NCBI RefSeq assembly: GCF_900107855.1
Contig: NZ_FNRJ01000010.1
Span: 1-64,000, forward strand
Origin: Marinobacterium iners DSM 11526
Lineage (GTDB): Bacteria; Pseudomonadota; Gammaproteobacteria; Pseudomonadales; Balneatricaceae
Reading direction: 5' to 3'
DNA: 64,000 bases
The notes under the pieces were generated by a model. That model worked only from the letters and a program-made list of their open reading frames with translations. It was not told the DNA's origin and searched no databases. A program made the translations under genes and the position numbers. Below are positions 33,480 to 43,474 of the stretch, in pieces; the stretch's first letter is position 1, and every line of letters begins with the position of its first letter.

Positions 33480-33497
33480 TTGGCCCGGTTCCTGCTT
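33480..33497 (+). promoter_or_regulatory. Sigma-54 (-24/-12) promoter
   Basis: TTGGCCCGGTTCCTGCTT fits the consensus: GG at 33482-33483 and GC at 33494-33495 are separated by exactly 10 bases, and TGGC plus the CTGCTT box match well. It is 57 bases before the TAXI gene start and directly after a sigma-54 activator gene. Confidence 0.75.
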
Positions 33498-33553
33498 TGT
33501 TATTCAGGTCACTAACAACAACGACTGATGACATAACGATAAGGGATACCAAG

Positions 33554-34582
33554 ATGAATCAGAGCAAACGCACCCTGATCAAGGCAATGGGTCTGACCCT
33601 GGCCATGGCAACCGTTGGCGGCGCTGCCGGTCTGGCACAGGCTGAAGAAAAACGTTCCTACATCATGGCAACTGCATCCACCGGTGGCACCTTCTACCCG
33701 GTTGGTGTTGCGATCGCGACACTGGCGAAGGTGAAGCTGGAGCCTACCATCGGCATGTCCGTTTCTGCCATCAACTCTGCCGGCTCCGGTGAAAACATCA
33801 AGCTGATGCGTGAAGACCAGGTTCAGTTCTCGATCCTGCAGGGGCTTTACGGTGCCTGGGCCTGGAACGGTGAGGGTGAGTTGAAAGAGTCCGGCAAGCA
33901 GGAGTACCTGCGCTCTGTCACCATGCTGTGGCAGAACGTGGAGCAGTTCGTGGTTCGCACACCCTATGCGAAAACCGGCACCATCATGGACCTGAAGGGC
34001 TTTGAGGGTGAGAAGTTCTCCATCGGGCCGAAAAACTCAGGCACTGAAGGCTCCGGCCGTACCATTCTGGGCAATTTGGGTATCGACCCGGACAGCTTCA
34101 GCCTGGCGTACATGGGTTATGGCCCGTCGGCTGATGCGATGCAGAACGGCACCATTGACGGCATGAACATTCCGTCGGGCGTTCCGACCTCAGCCATCAC
34201 CCGAGCCTATGCCGCCATGGGTGGTGATATCACCACGCTGGATTTCACCGACGAGCAGATGAAGCAGGCCAACGGTCGCTATGACCTCTGGACCCGTTAT
34301 GTCATTCCGGCCAACACCTATCCGGGCCAGACCAAAGAGATCAACACCATTGCCCAGCCCAACTTCCTGGCAGTGAATGCGGACGTGTCTGAAGAAGACG
34401 TTTATCAGCTGACCAAAACCATCTATGAAAACCTGACCTTCCTCAACGGTATTCATGCCGCTACCAAGGCGATGGCACTGGAAAAAGCGATCGCTGGCAT
34501 GCCGGTACCGCTGCACCCGGGTGCTGTGCGTTACTACCGTGAAGCGGGCCTCGCAATCCCGGATCACCTGATCGCCGAGTAA
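33554..34582 (+). CDS. TAXI family TRAP transporter substrate-binding protein
   Basis: This 342-residue protein has a signal peptide (about 1-29, ending GLAQA-EE), so it is periplasmic. The mature chain shows TASTGGTFYPVGVAIATL (about 38-55) and VSAINSAGSGENIKLM (about 70-85), which are typical of TAXI solute receptors. Further hallmarks are FSIGPKNSGTEGSGRTIL (about 155-172) and the pocket-proximal GYGPSADAMQNGTIDGMNIPSGVP. ATG 33554 follows GGGATACCAAG. It is the first gene of the TRAP operon under the sigma-54 promoter. TAXI proteins include ones crystallised with glutamate, and the neighbours (2-hydroxyglutarate oxidase, AlaC) favour a C5 dicarboxylate or amino acid. Confidence 0.93.
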   Translation: MNQSKRTLIKAMGLTLAMATVGGAAGLAQAEEKRSYIMATASTGGTFYPVGVAIATLAKVKLEPTIGMSVSAINSAGSGENIKLMREDQVQFSILQGLYGAWAWNGEGELKESGKQEYLRSVTMLWQNVEQFVVRTPYAKTGTIMDLKGFEGEKFSIGPKNSGTEGSGRTILGNLGIDPDSFSLAYMGYGPSADAMQNGTIDGMNIPSGVPTSAITRAYAAMGGDITTLDFTDEQMKQANGRYDLWTRYVIPANTYPGQTKEINTIAQPNFLAVNADVSEEDVYQLTKTIYENLTFLNGIHAATKAMALEKAIAGMPVPLHPGAVRYYREAGLAIPDHLIAE

Positions 34583-34610
34583 GCCAGGCTTGCTCACCAG
34601 TCTGTCGATT

Positions 34611-34637
34611 GCACCCCCGTCAGAGGGCGGGGTGTGC
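34611..34637 (+). terminator. Stem-loop between binding protein and permease
   Basis: GCACCCC (34611-34617) pairs with GGGGTG-TGC (34629-34637) with one bulge. It has no T tract, so it is more likely an mRNA-stabilising or attenuating hairpin that gives more receptor than permease. Confidence 0.5.
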
Positions 34638-34674
34638 AGTTGTGGTGAATACCGAATAACAGAGGACCGAGTCG

Positions 34675-36831
34675 ATGACCTCAACGCAGCTGAATGATCA
34701 GCAGACCGCCGAGCGCCTCAAAAGCCTTGAGCTGACCAAGCGTGACGCAAACTCCCTCAGTGGGCGCTTCATTTACTGGGGCGGGGCACTGTTTGCGCTG
34801 GCCCACATCTATTTCAACACCTTGGGAACGCTGTCAGAGCTGTGGGTGGCGGCGATCCACTTTGCCGGTTTTGCATTGATCTGTGCATTGATGGTGCCGA
34901 TGAGCCACAAGGCTGGCGACTCGAAGCTGATGCTGGGATTGGACCTGCTGATCGGTCTGGCGGCGGTGGGGACAACTGCTTATCTGATGCTGTTTGAAGA
35001 TGCGCTCTATGCGCGTGGTGTCAACTTTATCACCACGGATTGGATCGTATCGATTATCGCCATTGCGATTGCACTGGAGTTGACACGCCGGACGACCGGC
35101 TGGTTCATTCCCTGTCTGATTTTGTTTTCCCTGACCTATGTGTTTTGGTGGGGGCAGTATGTACCGGGCATGTTCAACTTTCCGGGCCTGAACCTGGAAA
35201 CCGTGCTGTACCGGAGTTTCTTCTCGTCCGAGGGGATGTTTGGTTCCATCGCCATGATCTCCTGGACCTATGTGTTCATGTTTATTCTGTTCGGTGCCTT
35301 TTTGGTGAAATCCGGTGCCGGTGACTTCATCATCGACCTGTCACGCGCCGTGGCCGGCAAGATGGTAGGTGGTCCTGGTCTGGTGGCCGTGTTTGGCTCG
35401 GGCCTGATGGGCTCGGTGTCCGGTTCATCCGTTGCCAATACGGTATCCACCGGTGTCATCACCATTCCGTTGATGCAGAAGGCCGGTTTTCCGCCGCGTT
35501 TTGCCGCCGGTGTTGAGGCAGCGGCCTCTACCGGTGGTCAGTTGATGCCACCGGTGATGGGGGCAGGGGCGTTCATCATGGCGTCTTACACCCAGATCCC
35601 CTATGTCACCATCATTGGGATAGCGGCATTGCCGGCGTTGCTGTATTTCCTGTCGGTCGGCTTCTACGTGCGGGTCGAGGCCAAGCGCAGCCATGCCCAT
35701 GCGATTGAGATGGATGCACGCCCGGTGGGTGAGGTGTTCAAGGAAGGCTGGCACTGCCTGTTGCCGCTGGTGGTACTGGTTACCCTGCTGGTAAAAGGTT
35801 TTACACCTACCTATGCAGCCGGTATTTCCATTCTGTCCGTGGTAGTGGCGTCCTGGCTGTCGCCGCGCAAGATGGGACCGCGAGCGATTGTCGATGCGCT
35901 GGCGCAGGGCTCAAAAAACATGGCCACCACCGCCATGCTGCTGGTTGCGGTCGGACTGGTGGTGAATGTGGTCTCCATGACCGGCATCGGCAATACCTTC
36001 TCATTGATGGTGACCGACTGGGCCGGTGGCAGCCTGCTCATCACGCTGGTGCTGGTGGCGCTGGCATCACTGGTATTGGGGATGGGCCTGCCGGTCACGG
36101 CCGCTTACATCGTGCTGGCGACCCTGTCGGCGCCGGCACTGTATGGCCTGATGGCCGAGCGGGAACTGTTGCAGCTGATGGTCAGTGGCAATTTGCCGGA
36201 AGCGGCGCGTACCATTTTCATGCTGGTGGACCCTGCCAGTCTTTCCGCATTGGCCGCGCCTATGAGCGAGGCGCAGGCGATGGGCCTGCTGGAACAGGTG
36301 CCGGCAGACTTCAAGGGGCAACTGCTGGAGCAGGCGATGGCACCCGAAAGGCTGGCCATGATCCTGCTGGCGGCCCATATGATCATTTTTTGGCTGTCGC
36401 AGGACTCCAATGTGACCCCTCCGGTCTGTCTGACAGCCTTTGCGGCGGCGGCAATTGCCCGTACACCGCCCATGGCGACCGGTTTCACCGCCTGGAAAAT
36501 CTCCAAAGGGCTGTATGTGGTACCTCTGTTGTTTGCCTATACCCCGTTTATTGGCGGCAGCTGGGTTGAAGTACTGACCATTTTTGCCTTTGGTATTCTC
36601 GGCATGTATGCCTTTGTCGGATTCATGGAAGGCTATCTGGAAGGGCGGCTCAATCTGGTGTTGCGTCTGTGCAGCGGTGTCTGCGCTATCGGTCTACTCT
36701 GGCCTCATGGCCAGCTGGCCTATGACTTGGTGGCTGCCGTGGCGTTTGTAGGCTTGTTTCTGTTCAGTCGTCGCTATGGGGAAAAACCGGCTACCGGTGC
36801 CGCTACAGAGGCGAGTGCGAACCATGCATGA
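34675..36831 (+). CDS. Fused TRAP transporter permease (DctQM type)
   Basis: This 718-residue inner-membrane protein joins a small four-helix DctQ-like part (about residues 25-125) to a large DctM-like part (about 130-690) with about 12 helices. The DctM signature is present in VFGSGLMGSVSGSSVANTVSTGVITIPLMQKAGFPPRFAAGVEAAASTGGQLMPP (about 230-285) and again in LGMGLPVTAAYIVLATLSAPA (about 463-484). The fused form is usual for TAXI-type TRAP systems. It imports the ligand delivered by the TAXI receptor, driven by a sodium or proton gradient. Its stop overlaps the lhgO start by 8 bases. Confidence 0.93.
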   Translation: MTSTQLNDQQTAERLKSLELTKRDANSLSGRFIYWGGALFALAHIYFNTLGTLSELWVAAIHFAGFALICALMVPMSHKAGDSKLMLGLDLLIGLAAVGTTAYLMLFEDALYARGVNFITTDWIVSIIAIAIALELTRRTTGWFIPCLILFSLTYVFWWGQYVPGMFNFPGLNLETVLYRSFFSSEGMFGSIAMISWTYVFMFILFGAFLVKSGAGDFIIDLSRAVAGKMVGGPGLVAVFGSGLMGSVSGSSVANTVSTGVITIPLMQKAGFPPRFAAGVEAAASTGGQLMPPVMGAGAFIMASYTQIPYVTIIGIAALPALLYFLSVGFYVRVEAKRSHAHAIEMDARPVGEVFKEGWHCLLPLVVLVTLLVKGFTPTYAAGISILSVVVASWLSPRKMGPRAIVDALAQGSKNMATTAMLLVAVGLVVNVVSMTGIGNTFSLMVTDWAGGSLLITLVLVALASLVLGMGLPVTAAYIVLATLSAPALYGLMAERELLQLMVSGNLPEAARTIFMLVDPASLSALAAPMSEAQAMGLLEQVPADFKGQLLEQAMAPERLAMILLAAHMIIFWLSQDSNVTPPVCLTAFAAAAIARTPPMATGFTAWKISKGLYVVPLLFAYTPFIGGSWVEVLTIFAFGILGMYAFVGFMEGYLEGRLNLVLRLCSGVCAIGLLWPHGQLAYDLVAAVAFVGLFLFSRRYGEKPATGAATEASANHA

Positions 36832-38023
36832 CTTTATTCTGATTGGTGGCGGAATTCTCGGGCTGGCAACCGCACTCGAGTTGCAACAGCGCTTTCCAGG
36901 CAAACGGGTACTGGTGCTGGAGAAAGAGTCAGGCCCGGCGCAGCACCAGACTGGCCACAACTCCGGCGTGATTCACGCCGGGGTGTACTATAAGCCCGGC
37001 AGCCTCAAGGCTCGCTTTTGCAAGGCAGGTAATGTCGCTACCAAGGCATTTTGCCGTGAACACGGCATTCCGTTCGATGAGTGTGGCAAGTTGCTGGTAG
37101 CGACCAATGCGCAGGAACTGGAGCGGATGCAGGCATTGATCGGCCGCTGTGCCGAAAATCAGCTTCCGATAGAAGTGCTCGATGCCGACCAGCTTAAGTC
37201 GCGTGAACCCAACATTACCGGAGTGGGGGCCATATTCGTGCCTTCTACCGGCATTGTCAGTTATAGCCGTATCTGCGAAAAGATGGTGGAGCTGGTAGAG
37301 AAAGCCGGTGGAGAGGTACGTTTCAACACCGAGGTGAAACGGATCGAAGAGCGCGAAGCCGATCTGCAGGTTGAAACTGAAACCGAACTGCTCAGTGCTG
37401 GCCACCTGATCGCGTGCGCGGGGCTCTGGTCGGATCGTATTGTAAAAATGCTGGGACAAACGCCCGATTTTCGTATCGTACCGTTTCGGGGCGAGTACTT
37501 TCTGTTGCCACCGGAGCATGACCGCATTGTGAACCATCTCATCTATCCCATTCCTGATCCCGAGTTGCCGTTTTTGGGTGTACATTTGACCCGTATGATC
37601 GATGGTACGGTCACCGTTGGGCCTAATGCGGTGCTTGCTTTTAAGCGCGAGGGTTATCGCAAACGGGATATCAGCCTGTCTGAATTGGCGGGTATGCTGA
37701 GCTGGCCCGGGCTGTTGAAAATGCTGGCTCGTAACCTGGGGCCCGGGCTTAACGAAATGAAAAACAGCCTGTGCCGCAGCGGTTATCTGCAGCTGGTGCG
37801 CAAGTACTGCCCACAGTTGAAACTGACGGATCTCAAGCCCTATCCTGCAGGGGTGCGGGCGCAGGCTGTGGCACGGGATGGCTCCCTGGTAGATGATTTT
37901 CTGTTTGTGAAAACCGATCGCGCACTGGTGGTGTGCAATGCACCTTCCCCAGCAGCAACCTCTGCCATTCCCATTGCGGCACATATCGTTGATCAGTTAA
38001 GCGCTAAATTGAATGAGTTGTGA
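36824..38023 (+). CDS. lhgO: L-2-hydroxyglutarate oxidase/dehydrogenase
   Basis: This 399-residue FAD enzyme oxidises L-2-hydroxyglutarate to 2-oxoglutarate, passing electrons to oxygen or the quinone pool. It shows the dinucleotide fold FILIGGGILGLATALEL (about residues 4-20), HQTGHNSGVIHAGVYYKPGS (about 39-58), and the DAO-type C-terminal PYPAGVRAQAVARDGSLVDDF (about 345-365). ATG 36824 lies within the stop of the TRAP permease gene, so they are coupled. The pairing suggests the transporter imports a substrate of this pathway. The symbol is assigned by family similarity. Confidence 0.87.
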   Translation: MHDFILIGGGILGLATALELQQRFPGKRVLVLEKESGPAQHQTGHNSGVIHAGVYYKPGSLKARFCKAGNVATKAFCREHGIPFDECGKLLVATNAQELERMQALIGRCAENQLPIEVLDADQLKSREPNITGVGAIFVPSTGIVSYSRICEKMVELVEKAGGEVRFNTEVKRIEEREADLQVETETELLSAGHLIACAGLWSDRIVKMLGQTPDFRIVPFRGEYFLLPPEHDRIVNHLIYPIPDPELPFLGVHLTRMIDGTVTVGPNAVLAFKREGYRKRDISLSELAGMLSWPGLLKMLARNLGPGLNEMKNSLCRSGYLQLVRKYCPQLKLTDLKPYPAGVRAQAVARDGSLVDDFLFVKTDRALVVCNAPSPAATSAIPIAAHIVDQLSAKLNEL

Positions 38024-38152
38024 AGCCTGCAGAGTCTTTGCAGAAGGGACTGGCGTCCGCGGCTGATTGCGGATAACCTCGGTGTCACAGCCATGCACAC
38101 ATGGCTGGCGTCGCTCGGACGGTTCCGGGCGCTGACGTTTATCGAGGCTTAT

Positions 38153-39382
38153 ATGACTGACAAGACCGGCGTGCAATCCGTACGCCATTTTTCCCGTATT
38201 GATCGTCTTCCCCCCTATGTGTTCAACATCACGGCTGAATTAAAGATGGCCGCTCGTCGACGTGGCGAGGATATCATCGACTTCAGTATGGGGAACCCTG
38301 ATGGGGCCACACCTCCCCATATTGTTGAAAAACTCTGTGCCGTTGCCCAGCGTGATGATACCCATGGCTACTCGACATCACGGGGTATCCCGCGTTTGCG
38401 CAGAGCCATAGCCAACTGGTATCAGACGCGTTATCAGGTCGATATTGACCCTGAAGATGAAGCGATTGTCACTATCGGCTCCAAAGAGGGTCTGGCTCAT
38501 TTGATGCTCGCAACCCTGGATCACGGCGATACCGTGTTGGTGCCCAATCCAAGCTACCCAATTCATATCTATGGTGCCGTAATTGCCGGGGCTCAGGTCC
38601 GCTCGGTTCCATTGGTGCCGGGGGTAGACTTTTTTGTCGAGCTTGAGCGGGCCATCCGCGAGTCGATCCCGAAACCCAAAATGATCATTCTGGGCTTTCC
38701 CTCCAACCCCACCGCACAATGTGTTGAGCTGGATTTCTTTGAGCGTGTTGTCGCGCTGGCGAAGCAGTATGACATTATCGTGGTGCACGATCTGGCCTAT
38801 GCCGATATTGTCTATGATGGCTGGACCGCGCCTTCGATCATGCAGGTACCCGGTGCGCGAGATGTGGCCGTTGAGTTTTTTACGCTTTCCAAGAGCTACA
38901 ACATGGCCGGGTGGCGTATCGGGTTCATGGTGGGTAACAAAGAGTTGGTACATGCGCTGGCACGTATCAAAAGCTACCACGACTATGGCACCTTCACTCC
39001 CTTGCAAGTGGCGGCCATCGCGGCACTTGAGGGCGATCAGCAATGTGTGCGCGATATCGCCGAGCAATATCGGCAGCGCCGAAACGTGTTGGTGAAAGGC
39101 CTGCATGAAGCGGGCTGGATGGTGGATAACCCCAAGGCGTCCATGTATGTCTGGGCCAAAATTCCGGATCACTATCGTGAGTTGGGATCGCTGGAATTTT
39201 CCAAAAAGCTGCTGTCCGATGCCAAGGTGTGTGTATCGCCGGGCATAGGTTTTGGTGACTACGGTGACGACTACGTGCGCTTTGCCCTGATTGAAAACAG
39301 GGATCGTATTCGACAGGCCGTCAGGGGAATCAAGGCCATGTTCCGTCAGGATGGGGTGTCGGGTAAGGATGAGACACCTTGA
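38153..39382 (+). CDS. alaC: AlaC-type alanine aminotransferase
   Basis: This 409-residue fold-type I PLP enzyme fits the AlaC (YfdZ) group by sequence. Visible are [17 protein letters not shown] (about residues 43-59), [16 protein letters not shown] (about 130-145), GFPSNPTA (about 180-187) and the PLP lysine K247 in [14 protein letters not shown]. It transfers the amino group between alanine and 2-oxoglutarate to give pyruvate and glutamate. ATG 38153 is used over the in-frame 38093. It is 129 bases after lhgO, possibly in the same regulon. A perfect palindrome overlaps its stop. Confidence 0.87.
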   Translation: MTDKTGVQSVRHFSRIDRLPPYVFNITAELKMAARRRGEDIIDFSMGNPDGATPPHIVEKLCAVAQRDDTHGYSTSRGIPRLRRAIANWYQTRYQVDIDPEDEAIVTIGSKEGLAHLMLATLDHGDTVLVPNPSYPIHIYGAVIAGAQVRSVPLVPGVDFFVELERAIRESIPKPKMIILGFPSNPTAQCVELDFFERVVALAKQYDIIVVHDLAYADIVYDGWTAPSIMQVPGARDVAVEFFTLSKSYNMAGWRIGFMVGNKELVHALARIKSYHDYGTFTPLQVAAIAALEGDQQCVRDIAEQYRQRRNVLVKGLHEAGWMVDNPKASMYVWAKIPDHYRELGSLEFSKKLLSDAKVCVSPGIGFGDYGDDYVRFALIENRDRIRQAVRGIKAMFRQDGVSGKDETP

Positions 39383-39392
39383 CGTCAAGGTG
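39375..39392. repeat. Perfect 18-bp palindrome overlapping the alaC stop
   Basis: CACCTTGACGTCAAGGTG is fully self-complementary. It includes the alaC stop codon. No T run follows, so it is not a clean terminator and may be a protein-binding or stabilising element. Confidence 0.5.
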
Positions 39393-39722
39393 ACATATTC
39401 GGGCTCTTGAGGATTATGAGCCAGTGAACGAAGTCAGCCGCGGTATATTCAGCGATGCTAATACCTGATTATTATCAACGGCTGACCCGTATCTTGCTTG
39501 CGACAGCTTTAAACGCTTGTTGTCTGACCGTTAATTGGTTAGTTTGGATGGCCAAACGGATGGCAGTAGTTGGAGCGAGCCTTTAGATGGCGCTGTTTAA
39601 GACCATATCCGCAACCTCATTTATACGGCACGGATCGTGCTTGTTACACATATGTTCAAGGATTGAACACACTCCTCGCACCAGACGAAACTCGTTCGGG
39701 TCCTGCTGTTTTGGTACGGCTC
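39393..39722. other. Intergenic region upstream of the GGDEF-EAL gene
   Basis: About 330 bases without a convincing gene. It contains GTTTGG-ATGG-CCAAAC hairpin pairing (39542-39557). An open frame reaches back to 39570 but shows no recognisable protein until the start chosen below. No clear promoter is seen. Confidence 0.4.
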
Positions 39723-42700
39723 ATGATTGATATGTGGCAGCATCGTCTGTCGCTGCGTCAACTGAGCCGCCTGTTGATGGCTGTGGTCCTGTCCATGGTA
39801 CTGGTGATGACAGGGCTTGCCTCCGTCGTTGCCAAGGGCCCCGAGTTTGAACGGGTATTCCGTGAGTCTGGTGTCATGATGCTGCTTATTGACCCTGACA
39901 CAGGTAACATCGTTGAAGCCAATGACGCCGCAGCCGAGTTCTATGGTTATCCGATTGAACAGCTGCAGCAGATGACTATCCAGCAGATCAATACGTTCAC
40001 TGCCGAACAGGTGGCAGAAGAACGGACTCTGGCGCAGGCCGAGGGTCGCAATTATTTTCTTTTCCGTCACCGCCTTGCCAGTGGCGAAATTCGAACCGTA
40101 GAGGTTCACTCCCGCCCTTACCGTTTCAACGAGCAGAACCTGCTGTTCTCCATCATCAATGATATTACCCCGGGCCGGCATGAAGCCCAGGATCTGTGGC
40201 ACTACCAGGAGCGCCTGGAAGCGATGGTGGACGCTCAGGTAAATGAACTGAAGCGCAATCGCAAGCTGCAGATCTGGCTGCTGACGGGTGCCCTGTTGAT
40301 ACAGGCGGTGGTCATTACCGCCCTGGCTCTGAATATCCAGCGGCGACGTCAGTTGGAGCGGGAGCGACGCAGAACGACAGCGGCACTTGAGCTGAGCAGT
40401 GAGCGCCTCAGAGAGGCTCAACGCATTGCCAGGGTGGGCAGTTGGGAATTGAATCACATCAATCAGCGTTTCACCTGTTCTGATGAGATGTACCGGCTGT
40501 TGGACCTTGATCCCTCTGAGAGTGATTCCAGCTATCGCAAGGCGCTGTCGCGGCTGCACCCTGAAGACAGGCAGCGGATCCGGGCTGTGTACAGTGAGGC
40601 GCTTAGAAGTAGGAAAACCTACGAGATCAAGCACCGGCTGTTACTGCCGGGTGATATCGTGAAACATGTCAGTGTATGTGCTGAAACCCTGTACACCCCC
40701 GAGGGTGAACCCTTGCAGACGCTGGGGACAGTGCAGGACATTACTGAGCAGCAGCTCACTCAGCAGGCGTTGACAGCATTGGCAACCACCTTTGCGCCGC
40801 TTGCCGGTGACGCTTTTTATGAAGCGGTCTGCCGGCACCTGGTTGACGCTCTCGGGCTTGAGTATGCCTTTGTTGCGCGGTTTGAAAAAGACTGTGAGCG
40901 GGCCCAAGTACTGGCGGGCTGGTCTGATGAAGGCATTATCCATCGTTTCAGCTATGACCTGCACGGTAGCCCTTGTTCTGATGTGTTGAAACAGCACCAA
41001 CTTGTTTGTGCCTCTGATATTCAGACGAAATACCCTGAAGATTACATGCTCACGGATATGGATGCACAAGCCTATATTGGCAGCGCGTTGCTTGATAAAC
41101 AGCAGCAAGCGGTTGGGCTGATGGTTGTTATGAGTCGCAAGCCGTTGCTGCAGCCACAGATTGCAACCAACCTGATTCAGCTCTTTGTAGACAGGGTCAG
41201 TGCCGAGATGCAGCGCAATGAGGCGGAGCAGCTGATTGCACAGGCGGACCGCTATCGTCAGGTTGTGTTGAAGTTCTCCAGCCGATTCATCAACCTGCCA
41301 CTGAATCAGATTGAATCCGCTCTTGATGATGCCCTGTGTGAGATTGGCAGCTTCTTTGATGCCGATCGTTGCTATCTGTTCGAGTATGATTTTGAGCGAA
41401 AAATCGCCTCGATGACGCTTGAGTGGTGCGCCGAGGGTGTGAAGCCAGGAGCACACAAGCTGCAGCAGCTCCCGATGAGTGAATTCCCCAACTGGATTGC
41501 TCTGCATGGAAGAGGCGAGCCGGTTGTCATAGCGGACCTGGAACAGGTTCCCGACCCTTTTATTGTCGAAATACTGAAATCACACGGTACCAAAAGCATG
41601 ATCGGTCAGCCGTTGATGGTCAGGGGCCACTGCACTGGGTTTATCGGTATATCCTCGATGCGTCACCGAGACAAGTTTGGCAGCGAAACCGTAGCCCTGC
41701 TGAAACTGTTTGCAGAGTTGCTGGTGAGCCTGAGGCGCAGAGAGCTTCATGAAAGCCAGCTGCGCTTGTCTGCAAGCGTATTTGATAATGCCAATGAAGG
41801 CATCATGATTACCAACCCTGACGGCAACATTGTCAGCGTCAACAACGCCTTTACCCGCACAACGGGCTATGATGCCGACGAGGTGTTGGGGCGTACCCCC
41901 GCCTTCCTTAACTCTGACCTTCAGGGTAAGCACTTCCATGCCCGCATGTGGCAGGCTTTGCAGCGTGATGGCCATTGGAGTGGTGAGGTCTGGAACCGAC
42001 ACAAGGAAGGTGAGCTTTATGCCGTGCTGCAGAAAGTAAATGCTTTTTATGACGAGGCCGGTCGTCTGCAGGGGTATGTGGCGCTGCTCTCCGATATCAC
42101 AACCCTGAAGCTGCAGCAAAAACAGCTTGAGCAGATTGCCCATTTCGACCCGCTGACCGGCTTGCCTAATCGTACGCTGCTGGCGGATCGTCTGCAGCAA
42201 GCCATGGCACAGGCCAATCGTCATGGCACCAGTATCGCGGTGCTGTTTATTGACCTGGATGGGTTCAAGGCAGTGAATGACACTCATAGTCATGCGGTGG
42301 GTGACCAGCTTCTGGTACAGGTAGCACGGCGCATGAAGCGGGTGATGCGTGATGAGGATACTCTGGCCCGCCTGGGCGGGGATGAATTTGTTGCCGTATT
42401 GCAGAACCTTGAGCATCCGGATGCGAGCACTCCGGTACTCGAGAGGCTTTTGCAGGCTGCCGCCGAGCCGGTCCAGTTGGATGAGCTTGAGCTGGCCGTT
42501 TCCGCCAGTATTGGCGTGGTTTTCTACCCGCAGCAGGAATCGCTGGATGCCGACCAGTTGCAGCGTCAGGCGGATCAGGCGATGTATCAGGCCAAGCAGG
42601 CGGGCAAGAATCGTTACCATCTGTTTGATGTAGAGCGTGATCGCGCAGTACGTGATCAGCATGAAAGTCTGGAGCGCATACGGGATGCCCTGTACAGCGA

Positions 42701-43463
42701 AGAGTTCAGGTTGTTCTACCAGCCCAAGGTCAACATGCGGACCGGTGAAGTAATTGGATGTGAAGCACTGATTCGCTGGCAGCATCCTGAACGCGGCTTG
42801 TTGCCACCGGCAGCCTTCCTTCCCGTGATTGAGAACCACCCCATGGCAATCGAGTTGGGCCACTGGGTGTTGTGTACGGCTCTGGATCAGCAGGTCAGCT
42901 GGAAACAGGCTGGCATGCGATTGCAGGTGAGTATCAATATTGACGCCATCCATTTGCAGCATGCCAGTTTTGTTGAGCGCCTGGACAAAGAACTGCAGCA
43001 GCGACCAACGATTCAGCCCGGAGATCTGGAGCTGGAAATTCTGGAAACCACGGCACTGGATGACGTGGTGCAGATATCGGATATCATTACTGCCTGCCAG
43101 CGCCTGGGTGTGGGCTTTGCTCTGGATGACTTCGGTACCGGCTACTCGTCGCTGACCTACCTTAAGCGTTTGCCGGCTGAGCTGCTCAAGATCGACCGCA
43201 GTTTTGTGCGTGACATGCTTGATGATCCGGATGACCTGGCAATCCTGGATGGTGTCATCCGCTTGGCTCAGGCCTTCCGACGTTCTGTTATTGCCGAAGG
43301 GGTCGAAACTCAGGCCCATTGCCAGGCGTTGCTGGAGCTGGGCTGTGAGCTGGGTCAGGGGTATGCCATCGCCAGACCGATGCCGGAAGATGAACTGCCG
43401 ACCTGGCTGCTGAAGTGGTCAGAGCAGTGGCAAACTGAAGCTGAAACTGAATCTGCGCAGTGA
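39723..43463 (+). CDS. Membrane PAS-GAF-GGDEF-EAL c-di-GMP protein
   Basis: This protein of about 1246 residues has a first membrane helix (about 15-37), a PAS domain (about 40-150), a second helix (about 184-205), a PAS_3-like domain (about 240-345), two GAF domains (about 355-510 and 515-680) and another PAS (about 690-800). The catalytic part follows: a GGDEF domain (about 810-970, intact GGDEF at 885) and an EAL domain (about 985-1235, EALIRW at 1014 and DDFGTGYSS). Both catalytic motifs are intact, so it may make and break c-di-GMP. Heavy sensory stacking suggests control by several signals. The start (ATG 39723) is uncertain because no good ribosome site is visible. A 579-residue antisense frame inside it is only a shadow. 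Confidence 0.88.
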   Translation: MIDMWQHRLSLRQLSRLLMAVVLSMVLVMTGLASVVAKGPEFERVFRESGVMMLLIDPDTGNIVEANDAAAEFYGYPIEQLQQMTIQQINTFTAEQVAEERTLAQAEGRNYFLFRHRLASGEIRTVEVHSRPYRFNEQNLLFSIINDITPGRHEAQDLWHYQERLEAMVDAQVNELKRNRKLQIWLLTGALLIQAVVITALALNIQRRRQLERERRRTTAALELSSERLREAQRIARVGSWELNHINQRFTCSDEMYRLLDLDPSESDSSYRKALSRLHPEDRQRIRAVYSEALRSRKTYEIKHRLLLPGDIVKHVSVCAETLYTPEGEPLQTLGTVQDITEQQLTQQALTALATTFAPLAGDAFYEAVCRHLVDALGLEYAFVARFEKDCERAQVLAGWSDEGIIHRFSYDLHGSPCSDVLKQHQLVCASDIQTKYPEDYMLTDMDAQAYIGSALLDKQQQAVGLMVVMSRKPLLQPQIATNLIQLFVDRVSAEMQRNEAEQLIAQADRYRQVVLKFSSRFINLPLNQIESALDDALCEIGSFFDADRCYLFEYDFERKIASMTLEWCAEGVKPGAHKLQQLPMSEFPNWIALHGRGEPVVIADLEQVPDPFIVEILKSHGTKSMIGQPLMVRGHCTGFIGISSMRHRDKFGSETVALLKLFAELLVSLRRRELHESQLRLSASVFDNANEGIMITNPDGNIVSVNNAFTRTTGYDADEVLGRTPAFLNSDLQGKHFHARMWQALQRDGHWSGEVWNRHKEGELYAVLQKVNAFYDEAGRLQGYVALLSDITTLKLQQKQLEQIAHFDPLTGLPNRTLLADRLQQAMAQANRHGTSIAVLFIDLDGFKAVNDTHSHAVGDQLLVQVARRMKRVMRDEDTLARLGGDEFVAVLQNLEHPDASTPVLERLLQAAAEPVQLDELELAVSASIGVVFYPQQESLDADQLQRQADQAMYQAKQAGKNRYHLFDVERDRAVRDQHESLERIRDALYSEEFRLFYQPKVNMRTGEVIGCEALIRWQHPERGLLPPAAFLPVIENHPMAIELGHWVLCTALDQQVSWKQAGMRLQVSINIDAIHLQHASFVERLDKELQQRPTIQPGDLELEILETTALDDVVQISDIITACQRLGVGFALDDFGTGYSSLTYLKRLPAELLKIDRSFVRDMLDDPDDLAILDGVIRLAQAFRRSVIAEGVETQAHCQALLELGCELGQGYAIARPMPEDELPTWLLKWSEQWQTEAETESAQ

Positions 43464-43474
43464 TTGCCGCCGCG

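Noticed and set aside
36929-37984. Minus-strand frame of 351 residues
   Set aside because: It is antisense to lhgO, whose FAD and catalytic motifs are clear.
41580-43319. A 579-residue minus-strand open frame
   Set aside because: It is a shadow of the GGDEF-EAL gene in a GC-rich reading; it has no recognisable domain and lies wholly within strong coding sequence.
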